Below, piece after piece: positions 24,357 through 33,381 of a stretch of DNA of 64,000 nt (the first letter of the stretch is position 1; each line of letters starts with the position of its first letter). The translations under genes were made by a program, and so were the position numbers. The notes beneath the pieces were generated by a model. It searched no databases. It saw only the letters and a list, made by a program, of their open reading frames with translations, and was not told where the DNA came from. The stretch spans positions 1-64,000 of the forward strand of contig NZ_RRYT01000013.1 of assembly GCF_006363815.1 (NCBI RefSeq), written 5' to 3'. The stretch comes from Thermomonospora catenispora (lineage in GTDB: Bacteria > Actinomycetota > Actinomycetes > Streptosporangiales > Streptosporangiaceae).

Positions 24357-24848
24357 GGCACTCCCTTCGGGGCGCGAGCGTGCGGAATCCGTGGAACATC
24401 CCGCACGCACGAATATGCGGAGGTCGGTGGCGACCGGTGCATCGGTGACCGATATCTACCCGGGCGTAGCGTGCTCATCGCCAAGTCGCGGAAAAGAACG
24501 TCTCTTCGGTCGGCCGGACATGCAGACGGCAAAACGGTCATGCTCTGCGGGGTCGCCCGCCGTCGGCGAGGCCGGGTCTCGCGGCGCCGGGCGACACACA
24601 TCTGTTCCGTTGTGTGACGTTCACCTGGAGAAATGGTGTGCTTTGCCGAGGCGTTGCCGGCCCGCGATGTTCCTCGAAAATCCTTTCCGGTCACTTCGTC
24701 AGGGATTTGGAGCGTGCTGGACAAGCCCCGTGGCGACGGAGAGACTCGCTGATGCCGGCCGCGGACCCGCATCGCTGCAGGCAAGGCCGGCGAGCCGACA
24801 GGCGCAGATTTTTCGGTCGTATTCACAAAGGTCGATCAAAGGAGGTCC
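24357..24848. other. Intergenic region, 492 nt
   Basis: Divergent gap between the MreB-like gene and the exporter unit. No conserved coding sequence is seen. It is moderately AT-enriched at 24395-24520 and 24630-24700. It ends in AAAGGAGGT (24838-24846), the SD of the mini-ORF at 24849. Confidence 0.4.
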
Positions 24849-24950
24849 GTGAGACATCGCGATCCGTCGGGACGCACCGGCCGCGGCGGACTCCGCCGCG
24901 CGACTCCGCCCGCGCGCCGCCGGCCCGCCGCCCGCTTCTTTACGGCATGA
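24849..24950 (+). CDS. Candidate 33-aa leader ORF coupled to the ABC exporter
   Basis: GTG 24849 follows a consensus AAAGGAGGT with tight 3-nt spacing from GGAGG. The frame (basic, Arg/Pro-rich) ends at TGA 24948-24950, which overlaps the exporter's ATG 24947 as ATGA. The exporter ATG has no SD of its own, so its translation would depend on this mini-ORF. No similarity is recognised. The peptide itself may be unimportant. Confidence 0.45.
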   Translation: MRHRDPSGRTGRGGLRRATPPARRRPAARFFTA

Positions 24951-26671
24951 GGCGCGCCGAGGTGCGGGCCGACCTGCTGGACCTGGCCGCCCGGCATCGC
25001 GGCCCGGTGGCGGCCGGGACGATCGTGACGCTGGCGGCGTTCGCGCTCGGCCTGGCGCAGCCGCCGCTGGTGCGCCGGGCGATCGAGGACGCCGAGACGG
25101 GCCGGATCGCCTGGGGCGTGCTCGCCGTGCTGGTCGCGCTGTTCGTGGCGCAGGCGCTGCTGGAGGGGCTGCGCCGGTACACGCTGGCGCGCACCGGGGA
25201 GAGCGTGGTGCTGTCCGTCCGGGAGGCGCTGACCGGGCACCTGCTGCGGCTGCGGATGCCGGTGTACGAGCGGCACCGCGCCGGTGACCTGATCGTGCGG
25301 GCGACCGCCGACGCCGCGGCGCTGCGCCGGACGGTCGCCGCCGGATTCGTCGGCCTGATCACCGGGGTGATCGGGCTGGTCGGGGCGGCGGCGCTGATGA
25401 TCTGGCTGGACCGGGTGCTGTTCGCGGTGGCCGCGGCGCTGATCGCGGCGGCCGTGACGGTGCCGGCCGGGGCGCTGCGCGCGATGCGCGCCTCCTCCCT
25501 GCACGCCCGGCAGGCCACCGGCGAGATGGCCGCCGACCTGGAACGCGCGCTCGGCGCGATCCGCACCGTCCGGGCGGCGCGGGCCGAGGCCCGGGAAGAG
25601 GCCCGGATCGTCCGGCGGGCGCGGGCCGCCCGCGCCGCCGAGGTGCGGACGGCCCGGTTCGACGCCATGGTGGGGCCGGCCGGAGAGGCCGCGATCACCG
25701 GCTCGTTCCTGCTGGTGGTGCTGGTCGGCGGGGCGCGGGCGGCGACCGGGGAGATCGCGGTGGCGGATCTGGCGGCGTTCGTGATGTGCCTGGTGTTCCT
25801 GACCGGGCCGCTGGGGGCGCTGGTCGAGGCGATCGGCGTCATCCAGGAGGGGACGGGGGCGCTGCGCCGGATCGGCCAGGCGATGGCGTGGCCCCGGGAG
25901 TCGGACGGCGACGGGGTGCCGCCCCAGGTGCGCTCTCCTGGGGAGCCGGCGCTGCTGGAGCTGCAGGACGTGTGGTTCGGATACGCGCCGGACCGGCCGG
26001 TGCTGCGCGGGGTGTCGCTGCGGATCCCCCGGCGCGGCCTGGTGGCGCTGGTCGGCCCGCCCGGCGCGGGCAAGTCCACGCTCTTCGCGCTGATCGAGCG
26101 GTTCTATGAGCCCGACCAGGGCCGGATCCTGTTCGAGGGCGCCGACCTGGCGGAGCTGGAGCGTTCGGCGTACCGGTCGGCGATCGGGCTGGTGGAGCAG
26201 GACTGCCCGATCATGCGCGGCACGCTGCGCGACAACCTCGCCTACGCCGTGCCCCGCGCCGGGGACGCGGAGCTGGAGCGGGTGATCGAGCTGGTCGGGC
26301 TGTCCCGGCTGGTGGAGCGGCTGCCGCAGGGGCTGGACACCCCGGTCGCCGACCGCGGCGCGACCCTGTCGGGCGGCGAGCGGCAGCGCATCGCGCTCGC
26401 CCGCGCGCTGCTGGCCCGCCCGGCGCTGCTGCTGCTGGACGAGCCGTCCCCGCGGCTCGACGCCGGCACCGTCGCCCGCCTCGCCGCCGAGCGGGCGGTG
26501 GTGGTCGTCACCCACCGGCCGGACCTGGTGCGGGACGCCGACCGGATCGTCGTCCTCGACGAGGGCCGCGTCACCGCCGCCGGCGCCCATGAGGACCTGC
26601 TGGAGAGCAGCCCCTGCTATCGGGGGCTGGTCGTCGCGGCCGGGGGCGGCCGGGCGGTCCGCCTGTGGTGA
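24947..26671 (+). CDS. Half-size ABC exporter (membrane domain + ATPase)
   Basis: 574 residues. ABC_membrane domain ~15-300 with six spans, then an NBD from ~345: Walker A GPPGAGKST, Q-loop VEQDCPIMRGT, signature LSGGERQR, Walker B LLLLDEPSPRLDA and switch His in VVVVTHRPD. The D-loop reads SPRLDAG rather than TSALD. The helix between the D-loop and H-loop is shortened to about 15 residues, so the site may be degenerate. It would act as a homo- or heterodimer; no second half-transporter is adjacent. Substrate unknown (drug, lipid or peptide). Confidence 0.88.
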   Translation: MRRAEVRADLLDLAARHRGPVAAGTIVTLAAFALGLAQPPLVRRAIEDAETGRIAWGVLAVLVALFVAQALLEGLRRYTLARTGESVVLSVREALTGHLLRLRMPVYERHRAGDLIVRATADAAALRRTVAAGFVGLITGVIGLVGAAALMIWLDRVLFAVAAALIAAAVTVPAGALRAMRASSLHARQATGEMAADLERALGAIRTVRAARAEAREEARIVRRARAARAAEVRTARFDAMVGPAGEAAITGSFLLVVLVGGARAATGEIAVADLAAFVMCLVFLTGPLGALVEAIGVIQEGTGALRRIGQAMAWPRESDGDGVPPQVRSPGEPALLELQDVWFGYAPDRPVLRGVSLRIPRRGLVALVGPPGAGKSTLFALIERFYEPDQGRILFEGADLAELERSAYRSAIGLVEQDCPIMRGTLRDNLAYAVPRAGDAELERVIELVGLSRLVERLPQGLDTPVADRGATLSGGERQRIALARALLARPALLLLDEPSPRLDAGTVARLAAERAVVVVTHRPDLVRDADRIVVLDEGRVTAAGAHEDLLESSPCYRGLVVAAGGGRAVRLW

Positions 26672-26815
26672 CCGTGCACCGGCCCGGGACGCCGCCCGCG
26701 TTCGGGGACGTGCGAGGAGAACGGGGGAGGGCGCCCGCCCGGAGGGGCGGAGCGGGTATGCCGAGGACTCGACGTCCTCCCCGGTATGGAGGCGAGGTCT
26801 TCTCGGAGGTGTCCG

Positions 26816-27169
26816 ATGATCGAGATTCGCCGGGTGTACGACCCGCCGCCGGAGCAGGGCGCGGTGTTCCTGGTGGACCGGGTGTGGCCGCGCGGCGTCC
26901 GCAAGGAGGAGCTGCGCATCGACGGCTGGCTGCGCGATGCGGCCCCCTCGGCGGAGCTGCGCATATGGTTCGGGCATCGCCCCGAGCGGTTCGCCGAGTT
27001 CGCCGAGCGTTATCGCCGTGAGCTCCAGGCCCGGCCCGAAGTGCTGCGCCCGCTGCTGGAGGCCGCTCGCCGCGGCCCGGTCACCCTGCTGTATTCGGCC
27101 AAGGACACCGAGCACAACCAGGCGGTGGTCCTCCGTGAGCATCTGAACGCGCTGCTCGCTGACGGGTGA
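26816..27169 (+). CDS. DUF488 family protein
   Basis: 117 residues from ATG 26816, with TCGGAGGT about 6 nt upstream. The DUF488 hallmark VFLVDRVWPRGVRKEEL and the later VTLLYSAKDTEHNQAVVLREHL are present. The family is small and widespread with no settled biochemical role. It is followed 67 nt later by the channel gene in the same direction. Confidence 0.88.
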   Translation: MIEIRRVYDPPPEQGAVFLVDRVWPRGVRKEELRIDGWLRDAAPSAELRIWFGHRPERFAEFAERYRRELQARPEVLRPLLEAARRGPVTLLYSAKDTEHNQAVVLREHLNALLADG

Positions 27170-27236
27170 TCTTTCAGGGATGTGCCGGATGTCCTGACTT
27201 GTGCTGCTAGCGTGCCGCCCGAACGGGGAGGTACGG

Positions 27237-29108
27237 GTGGCGTCGATCAAATGGCGGGACCGGATCCGGTACTGGTTCGACAACACCATGTCCAAGGGCA
27301 CCCCGGCGCTGGTCGGCTGGCTGGGGCTGGCCTCCGCGGTGCTGATCGTCTCGGTGGCGACGCTGGCGGTGGTGATCGCTCCCGGCGACGCCGCCGACAA
27401 CGGCCACTGGCCCGGGGTGGTGTGGCGGAGCCTGCTGCGCACGCTGGACCCCGGGACGATGGGCGACGACACCGGCAGCGCCCCCTACCTGGGGTTGATG
27501 CTGGCGGCCACCTTCGGCGGGCTGCTGATCGTCAGCGCCTTCATCGGCGTGCTCACCACCGGGCTGGAGGCCAAGCTCACCGAGCTGCGCAAGGGACGCT
27601 CACGGATCGTCGAGAGCGGCCACACGGTGATCCTGGGCTGGTCGGACCAGGTGTTCACGGTGCTGTCGGAGCTGGCCGAGGCCAACCAGGGCCGCCGCCG
27701 CACCACCGTGGCGATCCTGGCCGACTGCGACAAGGTCGAGATGGAGGACGCCATCCGCGCCCGCGTCGGCGACACCGGCCGCATCCGCGTGGTGTGCCGG
27801 CACGGCAACCCGCTCAAGGTCGCCGACCTGGAGCTGGTCAGCCCCTCCACGGCGCGGTCGATCGTGGTGCTGGCCCCGCCGATGCCCGACCCCGACACCT
27901 ATGTGATCAAGGTGCTGCTGTCGCTCAACACCCGGTCCTGGGACGAGCCCCGGCCGCACGTGGTGGCCGCCGTGCAGGACTCGGCCAATCTGCCCGCGGC
28001 GCGGCTGGCGGGCGGCCCGGCCGCCCAGGTGATCGACGCCGACGACATCGCGATCCGGTTGATCGTGCAGTCGCACCGCCAGTCGGGGCTGTCCCAGGTG
28101 TGCACCGACCTGCTGGACTTCAAGGGCCATGAGTTCTACATGCGGCCCGAGCCGAGCCTGGTGGGCGCCACCTACGGCGAGGCGCTGCTGGCCTATGAGC
28201 TGGGCATCCCCGTGGGGCTGCGGCGCGAGGGCGAGTCGATGCTCAACCCGCCGATGGACACCGTGATCGCCCCCGGCGACGAGATGATCGTGCTGGCCGA
28301 GGACGACCTGCTGATCAAACTGGCCGCCGACCGGCCGCCGGTGGTGGAGGAGGCGATCGGGACCGCCCGTCCTCACCCCTCCGCGCCCAGCCGGACGCTG
28401 ATGCTGGGCTGGAACCACCGGGCCCCCAAGATCATCAGGCTGCTGGACGAGTTCGTGGAGGCCGGCTCGGAGCTGACCGTCGCCGGGCTGTGCGCCGACC
28501 CCCGCCCGCAGCTCACCGGCCTGCGCAACCTGCGCATCGGCTTCGTCCACGGCGACGACACCTCCCGGGCCTTCCTGGACTCCCTCGACGTCGGCTCCTA
28601 CCAGCACGTGGTGGTGCTCTCGGACGAGGCGTTCGACCCGCGCCTGGCCGACGCCCGCACCCTGGTCACCTTGCTGCACCTGCGCGACATGGAAGAGGGG
28701 CTGGGCGACCCCTACTCCATCGTCAGCGAGATCAACGACGACGCCGACCGGGAGGTCGCCCAGGTCACCAAGGCCGACGACTTCGTGGTCAGCGACAAGC
28801 TGATCAGTCTGATGCTCACCCAGCTCAGCGAGAACCGGCACCTGCACGAGGTGTTCTTCGACCTGCTGGACCCGGCCGGCTCGGAGATCTACCTCAAGCC
28901 CGCCGAGGACTATCTCGCGCCGGGGGTGGAGGCGAACTTCGCCACGGTGATCGAGGCGGCCCGGCGGCGCGGTCAGACCGCCATCGGCTACCGGCTGTGG
29001 AACGCCTTCCACGAGCCGCCCACCTACGGCATCGTCCTCAACCCCGACAAGGCCGCTCCGCTGACCCTCTCGCCCGACGACCGGGTCATCGTGATCGCCG
29101 AGGACTGA
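27237..29108 (+). CDS. CASTOR/POLLUX-type putative ion channel with RCK domains
   Basis: 623 residues from GTG 27237 (SD GGGGAGG). Two membrane spans (~25-50 and ~90-115) enclose a pore-like loop, followed by tandem NAD-binding RCK-like modules: HTVILGWSDQVFTVLSELAE with DIGITAL-like glycine residues, and SRTLMLGWNHRAPKIIRLLD. Plant CASTOR/POLLUX/DMI1 are nuclear-envelope cation channels; bacterial members are thought to move K+ or other ions. The C-terminus has a TrkA-C-like ending (APLTLSPDDRVIVIAED). Confidence 0.85.
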   Translation: MASIKWRDRIRYWFDNTMSKGTPALVGWLGLASAVLIVSVATLAVVIAPGDAADNGHWPGVVWRSLLRTLDPGTMGDDTGSAPYLGLMLAATFGGLLIVSAFIGVLTTGLEAKLTELRKGRSRIVESGHTVILGWSDQVFTVLSELAEANQGRRRTTVAILADCDKVEMEDAIRARVGDTGRIRVVCRHGNPLKVADLELVSPSTARSIVVLAPPMPDPDTYVIKVLLSLNTRSWDEPRPHVVAAVQDSANLPAARLAGGPAAQVIDADDIAIRLIVQSHRQSGLSQVCTDLLDFKGHEFYMRPEPSLVGATYGEALLAYELGIPVGLRREGESMLNPPMDTVIAPGDEMIVLAEDDLLIKLAADRPPVVEEAIGTARPHPSAPSRTLMLGWNHRAPKIIRLLDEFVEAGSELTVAGLCADPRPQLTGLRNLRIGFVHGDDTSRAFLDSLDVGSYQHVVVLSDEAFDPRLADARTLVTLLHLRDMEEGLGDPYSIVSEINDDADREVAQVTKADDFVVSDKLISLMLTQLSENRHLHEVFFDLLDPAGSEIYLKPAEDYLAPGVEANFATVIEAARRRGQTAIGYRLWNAFHEPPTYGIVLNPDKAAPLTLSPDDRVIVIAED

Positions 29109-29136
29109 CGGGGACGGGCCGGGTTAGGCTGCGGGT

Positions 29137-29148
29137 AAGCGTTCGCTT
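29137..29148. promoter_or_regulatory. Palindrome upstream of the acyl-CoA dehydrogenase gene
   Basis: AAGCG-TT-CGCTT is a perfect palindrome 19 nt before the GTG at 29168 and 6 nt after a TAGGCT -10 candidate (29125-29130), so it sits at the probable transcript start. That position and symmetry suit a TetR-type repressor site. Confidence 0.4.
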
Positions 29149-29167
29149 GCGTCGTGAGGAGCAGCCC

Positions 29168-30412
29168 GTGGATCACACCGCCCCACCCGAGATCGCCCGT
29201 CTGCTGGCCGACATCGACGCCTTCATCGAGGAGCAGATCAAGCCGCTGGAAGCCGCCGACGACAACATCCGGTTCTTCGACCACCGGCGCGAGTGGGCCC
29301 GCACCGACTTCGAGAACGGCGGGCTGCCCCGCCCCGAGTGGGAGGAGCTGCTCGCCGAGGTCCGCCGCCGCGCCGACGCCGCCGGGCTCTACCGCTACGC
29401 CCTGCCCAAGGAGCTCGGCGGGAGCGACGGCACCAACCTCGGCATGGCCTACATCCGCGAGCACCTGGCCCGCAAAGGGCTCGGCCTGCACAACGACCTG
29501 CAGGATGAGACGAGCATCGTCGGCAACTTCCCCGTCGTGCAGCTGATCTGGACGTTCGGGACCCCCGAGCAGAAAGAGGAGTTCTGCGAGCCGCAGATCA
29601 CCGGGGAGCGCGCGGTGGCGTTCGGCCTCACCGAGCCCGGCCACGGCAGCGACGCGACCTGGCTGGAGACCACCGCCGTGCGGGACGGCGGCGACTGGAT
29701 CATCAACGGGACCAAGCGGTTCAACACCGGGATGCACCGCGCCACCCACGACCTGGTGTTCGCCCGCACCTCGGGACGGCCGGGGGAGGCGCGCGGGATC
29801 ACCGCCTTCCTGGTGCCGACCGACGCCCCCGGGGTGGAGATCCCCTTCTACTGGTGGACGTTCAACATGCCCACCGACCACGCCGAGGTGGAGCTCCGCG
29901 ACGTGCGGGTGCCCTCGTCGGCGATCGTCGGGGAAGAGGGCAGGGGCCTGGAGGTGGCGCAGGCGTTCGTCCACGAGAACCGCATCCGCCAGGCCGCCTC
30001 CGGGGTTGGCGTCGCGCAGTACTGCATCGACGAGAGCGTCGCCTACGCCCGCGAGCGCATCGTCTTCGGCAGGCCGCTGGCCGAACGGCAGGCCGTCCAG
30101 TGGCCGCTGGTGGAGCTGCACACCGAGGCGGAGATGCTGCGCACCCTGGTCCGCAAGACCGCCGCCGAGCTGGACGCCCGCCACCACATGGAGGTCAGCG
30201 ACAAGGTCTCCATGTGCAACTACCGGGCCAACCGGCTCGCCTGCCAGGCCGCCGACCAGGCCATGCAGGTCCACGGCGGCCTCGGCTACACCCGGCACAA
30301 GCCGTTCGAGCACATCTACCGGCACCACCGCCGGTACCGCATCACCGAGGGCTCGGAGGAGATCCAGATGCGCCGGGTCGCCGGTCACCTGTTCGGCTAC
30401 CTGGGCCGCTAG
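29168..30412 (+). CDS. Acyl-CoA dehydrogenase (ACAD10/11-like)
   Basis: 414 residues from GTG 29168 (GAGGAG upstream). N-terminal helical domain, FAD/substrate segment AFGLTEPGHGSDATWLETTA, a middle beta-domain (DWIINGTKRFNTGM ... PFYWWTFNMPTDHAEVELRD), and a C-terminal domain with IVFGRPLAERQAVQ, MQVHGGLGYTRHKPFEHIYR and ITEGSEEIQMRRVAG. It oxidises an acyl-CoA to the enoyl-CoA with transfer to ETF. The WWT insertion and GHGSD motif fit the long-branch ACAD10/11-like subgroup. Substrate chain unknown. Confidence 0.9.
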   Translation: MDHTAPPEIARLLADIDAFIEEQIKPLEAADDNIRFFDHRREWARTDFENGGLPRPEWEELLAEVRRRADAAGLYRYALPKELGGSDGTNLGMAYIREHLARKGLGLHNDLQDETSIVGNFPVVQLIWTFGTPEQKEEFCEPQITGERAVAFGLTEPGHGSDATWLETTAVRDGGDWIINGTKRFNTGMHRATHDLVFARTSGRPGEARGITAFLVPTDAPGVEIPFYWWTFNMPTDHAEVELRDVRVPSSAIVGEEGRGLEVAQAFVHENRIRQAASGVGVAQYCIDESVAYARERIVFGRPLAERQAVQWPLVELHTEAEMLRTLVRKTAAELDARHHMEVSDKVSMCNYRANRLACQAADQAMQVHGGLGYTRHKPFEHIYRHHRRYRITEGSEEIQMRRVAGHLFGYLGR

Positions 30413-30458
30413 CCGCCGGACGCGCGGCGGGACGCCGGAAATGTCGGTGGGGCCGGCG

Positions 30459-32834
30459 ATGATCGGCCCCATGCCGTACCTCTCCGACGATGTCGTGCTG
30501 TCGCCCCGGGCGGTGCGGATGGCCGCCGCGCTGGCCGAGGCGCCGGATGTCCGCCCGGACCCCGACGTGTGGGACCCCTCGTGGTTGACCGACGAGGAGC
30601 TGGCGGCGCTGCTGCCCGTCGCCTACGCGTCGGCGGACCGCTCCCTGCGCAGCGACGTCGAGCGCGCGGCGAGCGAGCGGGAGCCGCGGTTCACGCCGGG
30701 AGCGTGCTCGGCGATGTTCGACGCGCTCGTGGACATGCTGCCGCGCCGGGGCCGGGCGGATCTGGACACAGGACTGGGGGCGCTGCTGCGGTGCACCGGA
30801 CCGTGGCCGCCCGGCCTGACCGACCGTGCGGCGACCCTGGTCCGGGCCATGCTCGAGCGGGGCGAGGAGGCGGGGACGTATCGGCTGCTGGCGATGGCCC
30901 GGCTGGCGGGGCCGATGCTGCACGCCGAGGTCGCGGCGGGGTTCGCGGTCGAGGGGGAGATCGCGCGCGCCGAGCTGGAGCTGCTGCTGACCTGGCCGGT
31001 GCGGGAGCTGGTCGCGTTCTGCGAGGTCGAGGGCCGCCAGCGGTTCCGTTCCGTCGCCATGCCGACGCCGCCGTGGGCCTGGGAGCTGGTGGCCGACGCA
31101 GGGTATGCACGGTTCGCCCGATGGGCGCTGGGGCAGGCGCGGGCGCGGGCGGCCGCCGTCCAGGCGGGCGAGGTGCCCTACCGGGCCGACAAGGCGTTCA
31201 CCGCCGACGAGGTCCGGACGCTGGGGCGGGCGGCGCGGCTGGCGCTGCGGCGGGACGAGCCGTGGCTGCCGGAGGCGGTGGACCGGCTGCTGCACGACGT
31301 GGCGGTCGCGCCGAAGGAGGACGCCCGGACGCTGCCCTCGCAGGCGCTGCTGTTCGAGATCACCCGGGCGGTGGAGGACTTCCCCACGCCCGAGACGGCG
31401 GCGTCGCTGCGCGCGGTGCGGCGGACGGTGCGGCACAGAGGCGTGCCCAAGCAGCTCGACCGGATGCTCAAACGCGTGGACGCCGCCCTGGCCGAACGCG
31501 TCGAGGTGGCGCTGCGGATGCCCGACCTGGGCTTCCCCCCGGACGGCGTGCTGCGCACCCCGGTGGGCGAGTGCACCGCGGTCATCACGGTCGAGGAGGA
31601 GAAGGCGACGCTCGGCTGGCTCGGCCCGGACGGCAGGCCGAGGCGGTCGACGCCCGCCCAGGTGAGGCGGGAGCACCGCGAGACCGTCAAGGACCTGCGG
31701 AACCTGGCCAAACGGGTCCGCGCCCACCTGAGCACGCTGGTGCGGGCCCTGGAGGGCGGCCTCCCCGCCGAGGCGACCCGGCCTTATGAGCGGTGGCGGG
31801 AGGACCTGGTCCGCCATCCGCTGGCCGGCACCACGGTCCGGCGGCTGATCTGGGAGGTGGAGGCGGAGCCGGGACGGTGGCGGGCCGTGCTGCCCTCCCC
31901 CGAGGGCCTGCTGGACTCCACCGGCGCCGCCGTCGACGAGCCGGGGCGGGACGCGGCGGTCCGGCTGTGGCATCCGATCCGCTCCGACGCCGAGGAGATC
32001 ACGCGGTGGCGCGACCTGATCGTCGAACGGCGGATCCGGCAGCCGTTCCCGCAGGCGTTCCGGGAGGTCTACCGCCTCACCCCCGCCGAGGAGGAGGCGG
32101 GGACGCACTCCGAGCGGTTCGCCGCGCATCTGGTGCACTACCGGCGGATGTTCGCGCTGTTCCGCGCCCGGGGCTGGCGAAGCGGCCTGCTGGGGCCGTG
32201 GGACGGCGGAGGCGAGGACGAGGCGGAGCGGGTCCTGGCCGGACGGTGGCGGGTCGCCTTCCGGCATCTGCATGCGGACGAGGGCATCGCCTCCACCGAC
32301 CGGGTCCGCTTCGCCCGCCGCGTCGCCGACGGGTGGCGGGAGGTCCCCCTGACCGAGGTGCCGCCGGTGGTGTTCAGCGAGGCCATGCGGGATGTGGACC
32401 TGTTCGTCGGGGTGAGCTCGCTGGCCGCCGACCCGGACTGGGCGCAGCGCCGCGAGGACCCCTACCGGGCCTACCGCCACGAGCACGCCTTCGGCGAGCT
32501 CACCCCGTCCGCCGAGGCCCGCCGGGAGGCGCTGGCCCGGATCCTGCCGCGCACCAAGATCGCCGACCGCTGCGCGCTGACCGACCGCTTCCTGGTGGTC
32601 CGCGGCGACCTGCGCACCTACCGGATCCATCTGGGCTCGGCCAATGTCGTGATGGAGCCCGACGGCGCCTACCTGTGCATCGTCCCCGCCCGCCCCGGCC
32701 CCCGTGTCTACCTCCCCTTCGAGGAGGACCGGCTGTCGCTGATCCTCGGCAAGGCGTTCCTGCTGGCCGCCGACACCGAGATCACCGACGAGTCCATCCG
32801 CGCGCAGATCACCTGCGGACCGCCCGCCGGCTGA
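30459..32834 (+). CDS. DUF4132 domain protein (MolR-like)
   Basis: 791 residues. ATG 30459 has GGTGGGG 6 nt upstream; ATG 30441 and 30471 are in-frame alternatives. The N-terminal ~400 residues are helical repeats. The C-terminal half is DUF4132 (RPYERWREDLVRHPLAGTTV, LVHYRRMFALFRARGW, RSDAEEITRWRDLIVERRI, ending YRIHLGSANVVMEPDGAYLC). E. coli MolR shares this domain with a WGR domain, which is absent here. No function is established. A small Gly-Gly-ending protein follows 119 nt downstream and is probably in the same unit. Confidence 0.8.
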   Translation: MIGPMPYLSDDVVLSPRAVRMAAALAEAPDVRPDPDVWDPSWLTDEELAALLPVAYASADRSLRSDVERAASEREPRFTPGACSAMFDALVDMLPRRGRADLDTGLGALLRCTGPWPPGLTDRAATLVRAMLERGEEAGTYRLLAMARLAGPMLHAEVAAGFAVEGEIARAELELLLTWPVRELVAFCEVEGRQRFRSVAMPTPPWAWELVADAGYARFARWALGQARARAAAVQAGEVPYRADKAFTADEVRTLGRAARLALRRDEPWLPEAVDRLLHDVAVAPKEDARTLPSQALLFEITRAVEDFPTPETAASLRAVRRTVRHRGVPKQLDRMLKRVDAALAERVEVALRMPDLGFPPDGVLRTPVGECTAVITVEEEKATLGWLGPDGRPRRSTPAQVRREHRETVKDLRNLAKRVRAHLSTLVRALEGGLPAEATRPYERWREDLVRHPLAGTTVRRLIWEVEAEPGRWRAVLPSPEGLLDSTGAAVDEPGRDAAVRLWHPIRSDAEEITRWRDLIVERRIRQPFPQAFREVYRLTPAEEEAGTHSERFAAHLVHYRRMFALFRARGWRSGLLGPWDGGGEDEAERVLAGRWRVAFRHLHADEGIASTDRVRFARRVADGWREVPLTEVPPVVFSEAMRDVDLFVGVSSLAADPDWAQRREDPYRAYRHEHAFGELTPSAEARREALARILPRTKIADRCALTDRFLVVRGDLRTYRIHLGSANVVMEPDGAYLCIVPARPGPRVYLPFEEDRLSLILGKAFLLAADTEITDESIRAQITCGPPAG

Positions 32835-32953
32835 AGGCGGCCCCGCCCCCGTCGTGACCGACGCCCCCGCGCCGGACGGCGCCGCCGACGGCCCGGCCGT
32901 GACGGCCCGGGACCGGCGGGCCGGACCACCGGCAGAGCACCGAGAGGACACCG

Positions 32954-33322
32954 ATGCCCGACGTCGTCCTCCGCGATGAGACCGCGGCCGGCCGCCCCGC
33001 CGGCGCCCTCCGGCTGTCCGACCTCCCCGAGCGCATGACGTTGCGGGAGCTGATCCGGCTGCGCGTCCGGGAGGAGGTCGCCCGGTGCGACGCCGACCCC
33101 TCGCGCGACCCCGCCGGGCCGGCCGGAGCCCGGCGCACCGGCCGGGCCGGCCCGGCCGTCGACTGGGTCGAACGGGCCGACCGCGCCGAGCGGGCCTTCG
33201 CGGCCAACGGGTTCTTCGTCTTCTCCGCCGACCGGCGGCTGGAGGACCTCGACGAGGAGCCGGACCTCACCGCCGGGCTGGAGCTCACCTTCGTCAAGGT
33301 CGTCCCGCCGGCCGGGGGCTGA
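32954..33322 (+). CDS. Candidate ubiquitin-like (beta-grasp) protein ending in Gly-Gly
   Basis: 122 residues from ATG 32954 (GAGAGGAC upstream). The C-terminus reads FFVFSADRRLEDLDEE, then LTAGLELTFVKVVPPAGG and stop. This resembles the last strands of ubiquitin-like domains (acidic turn, LxxGxxLxF strand, Pro, then GG). The N-terminal VVLRDETAAGRP and LPERMTLRELIRLRVREEV would be strand 1 and helix 1. A low-complexity insertion (~50-72) interrupts them. No E1/E2-like gene is near. I infer the fold from pattern only. A partnership with DUF4132 is suggested by adjacency. Confidence 0.55.
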   Translation: MPDVVLRDETAAGRPAGALRLSDLPERMTLRELIRLRVREEVARCDADPSRDPAGPAGARRTGRAGPAVDWVERADRAERAFAANGFFVFSADRRLEDLDEEPDLTAGLELTFVKVVPPAGG

Positions 33323-33381
33323 GGCCGCCGCGGCGGTTAGGCTCGCCGCAGGGCACCGTCGCGTCCGGTTGGGGTGATCTT

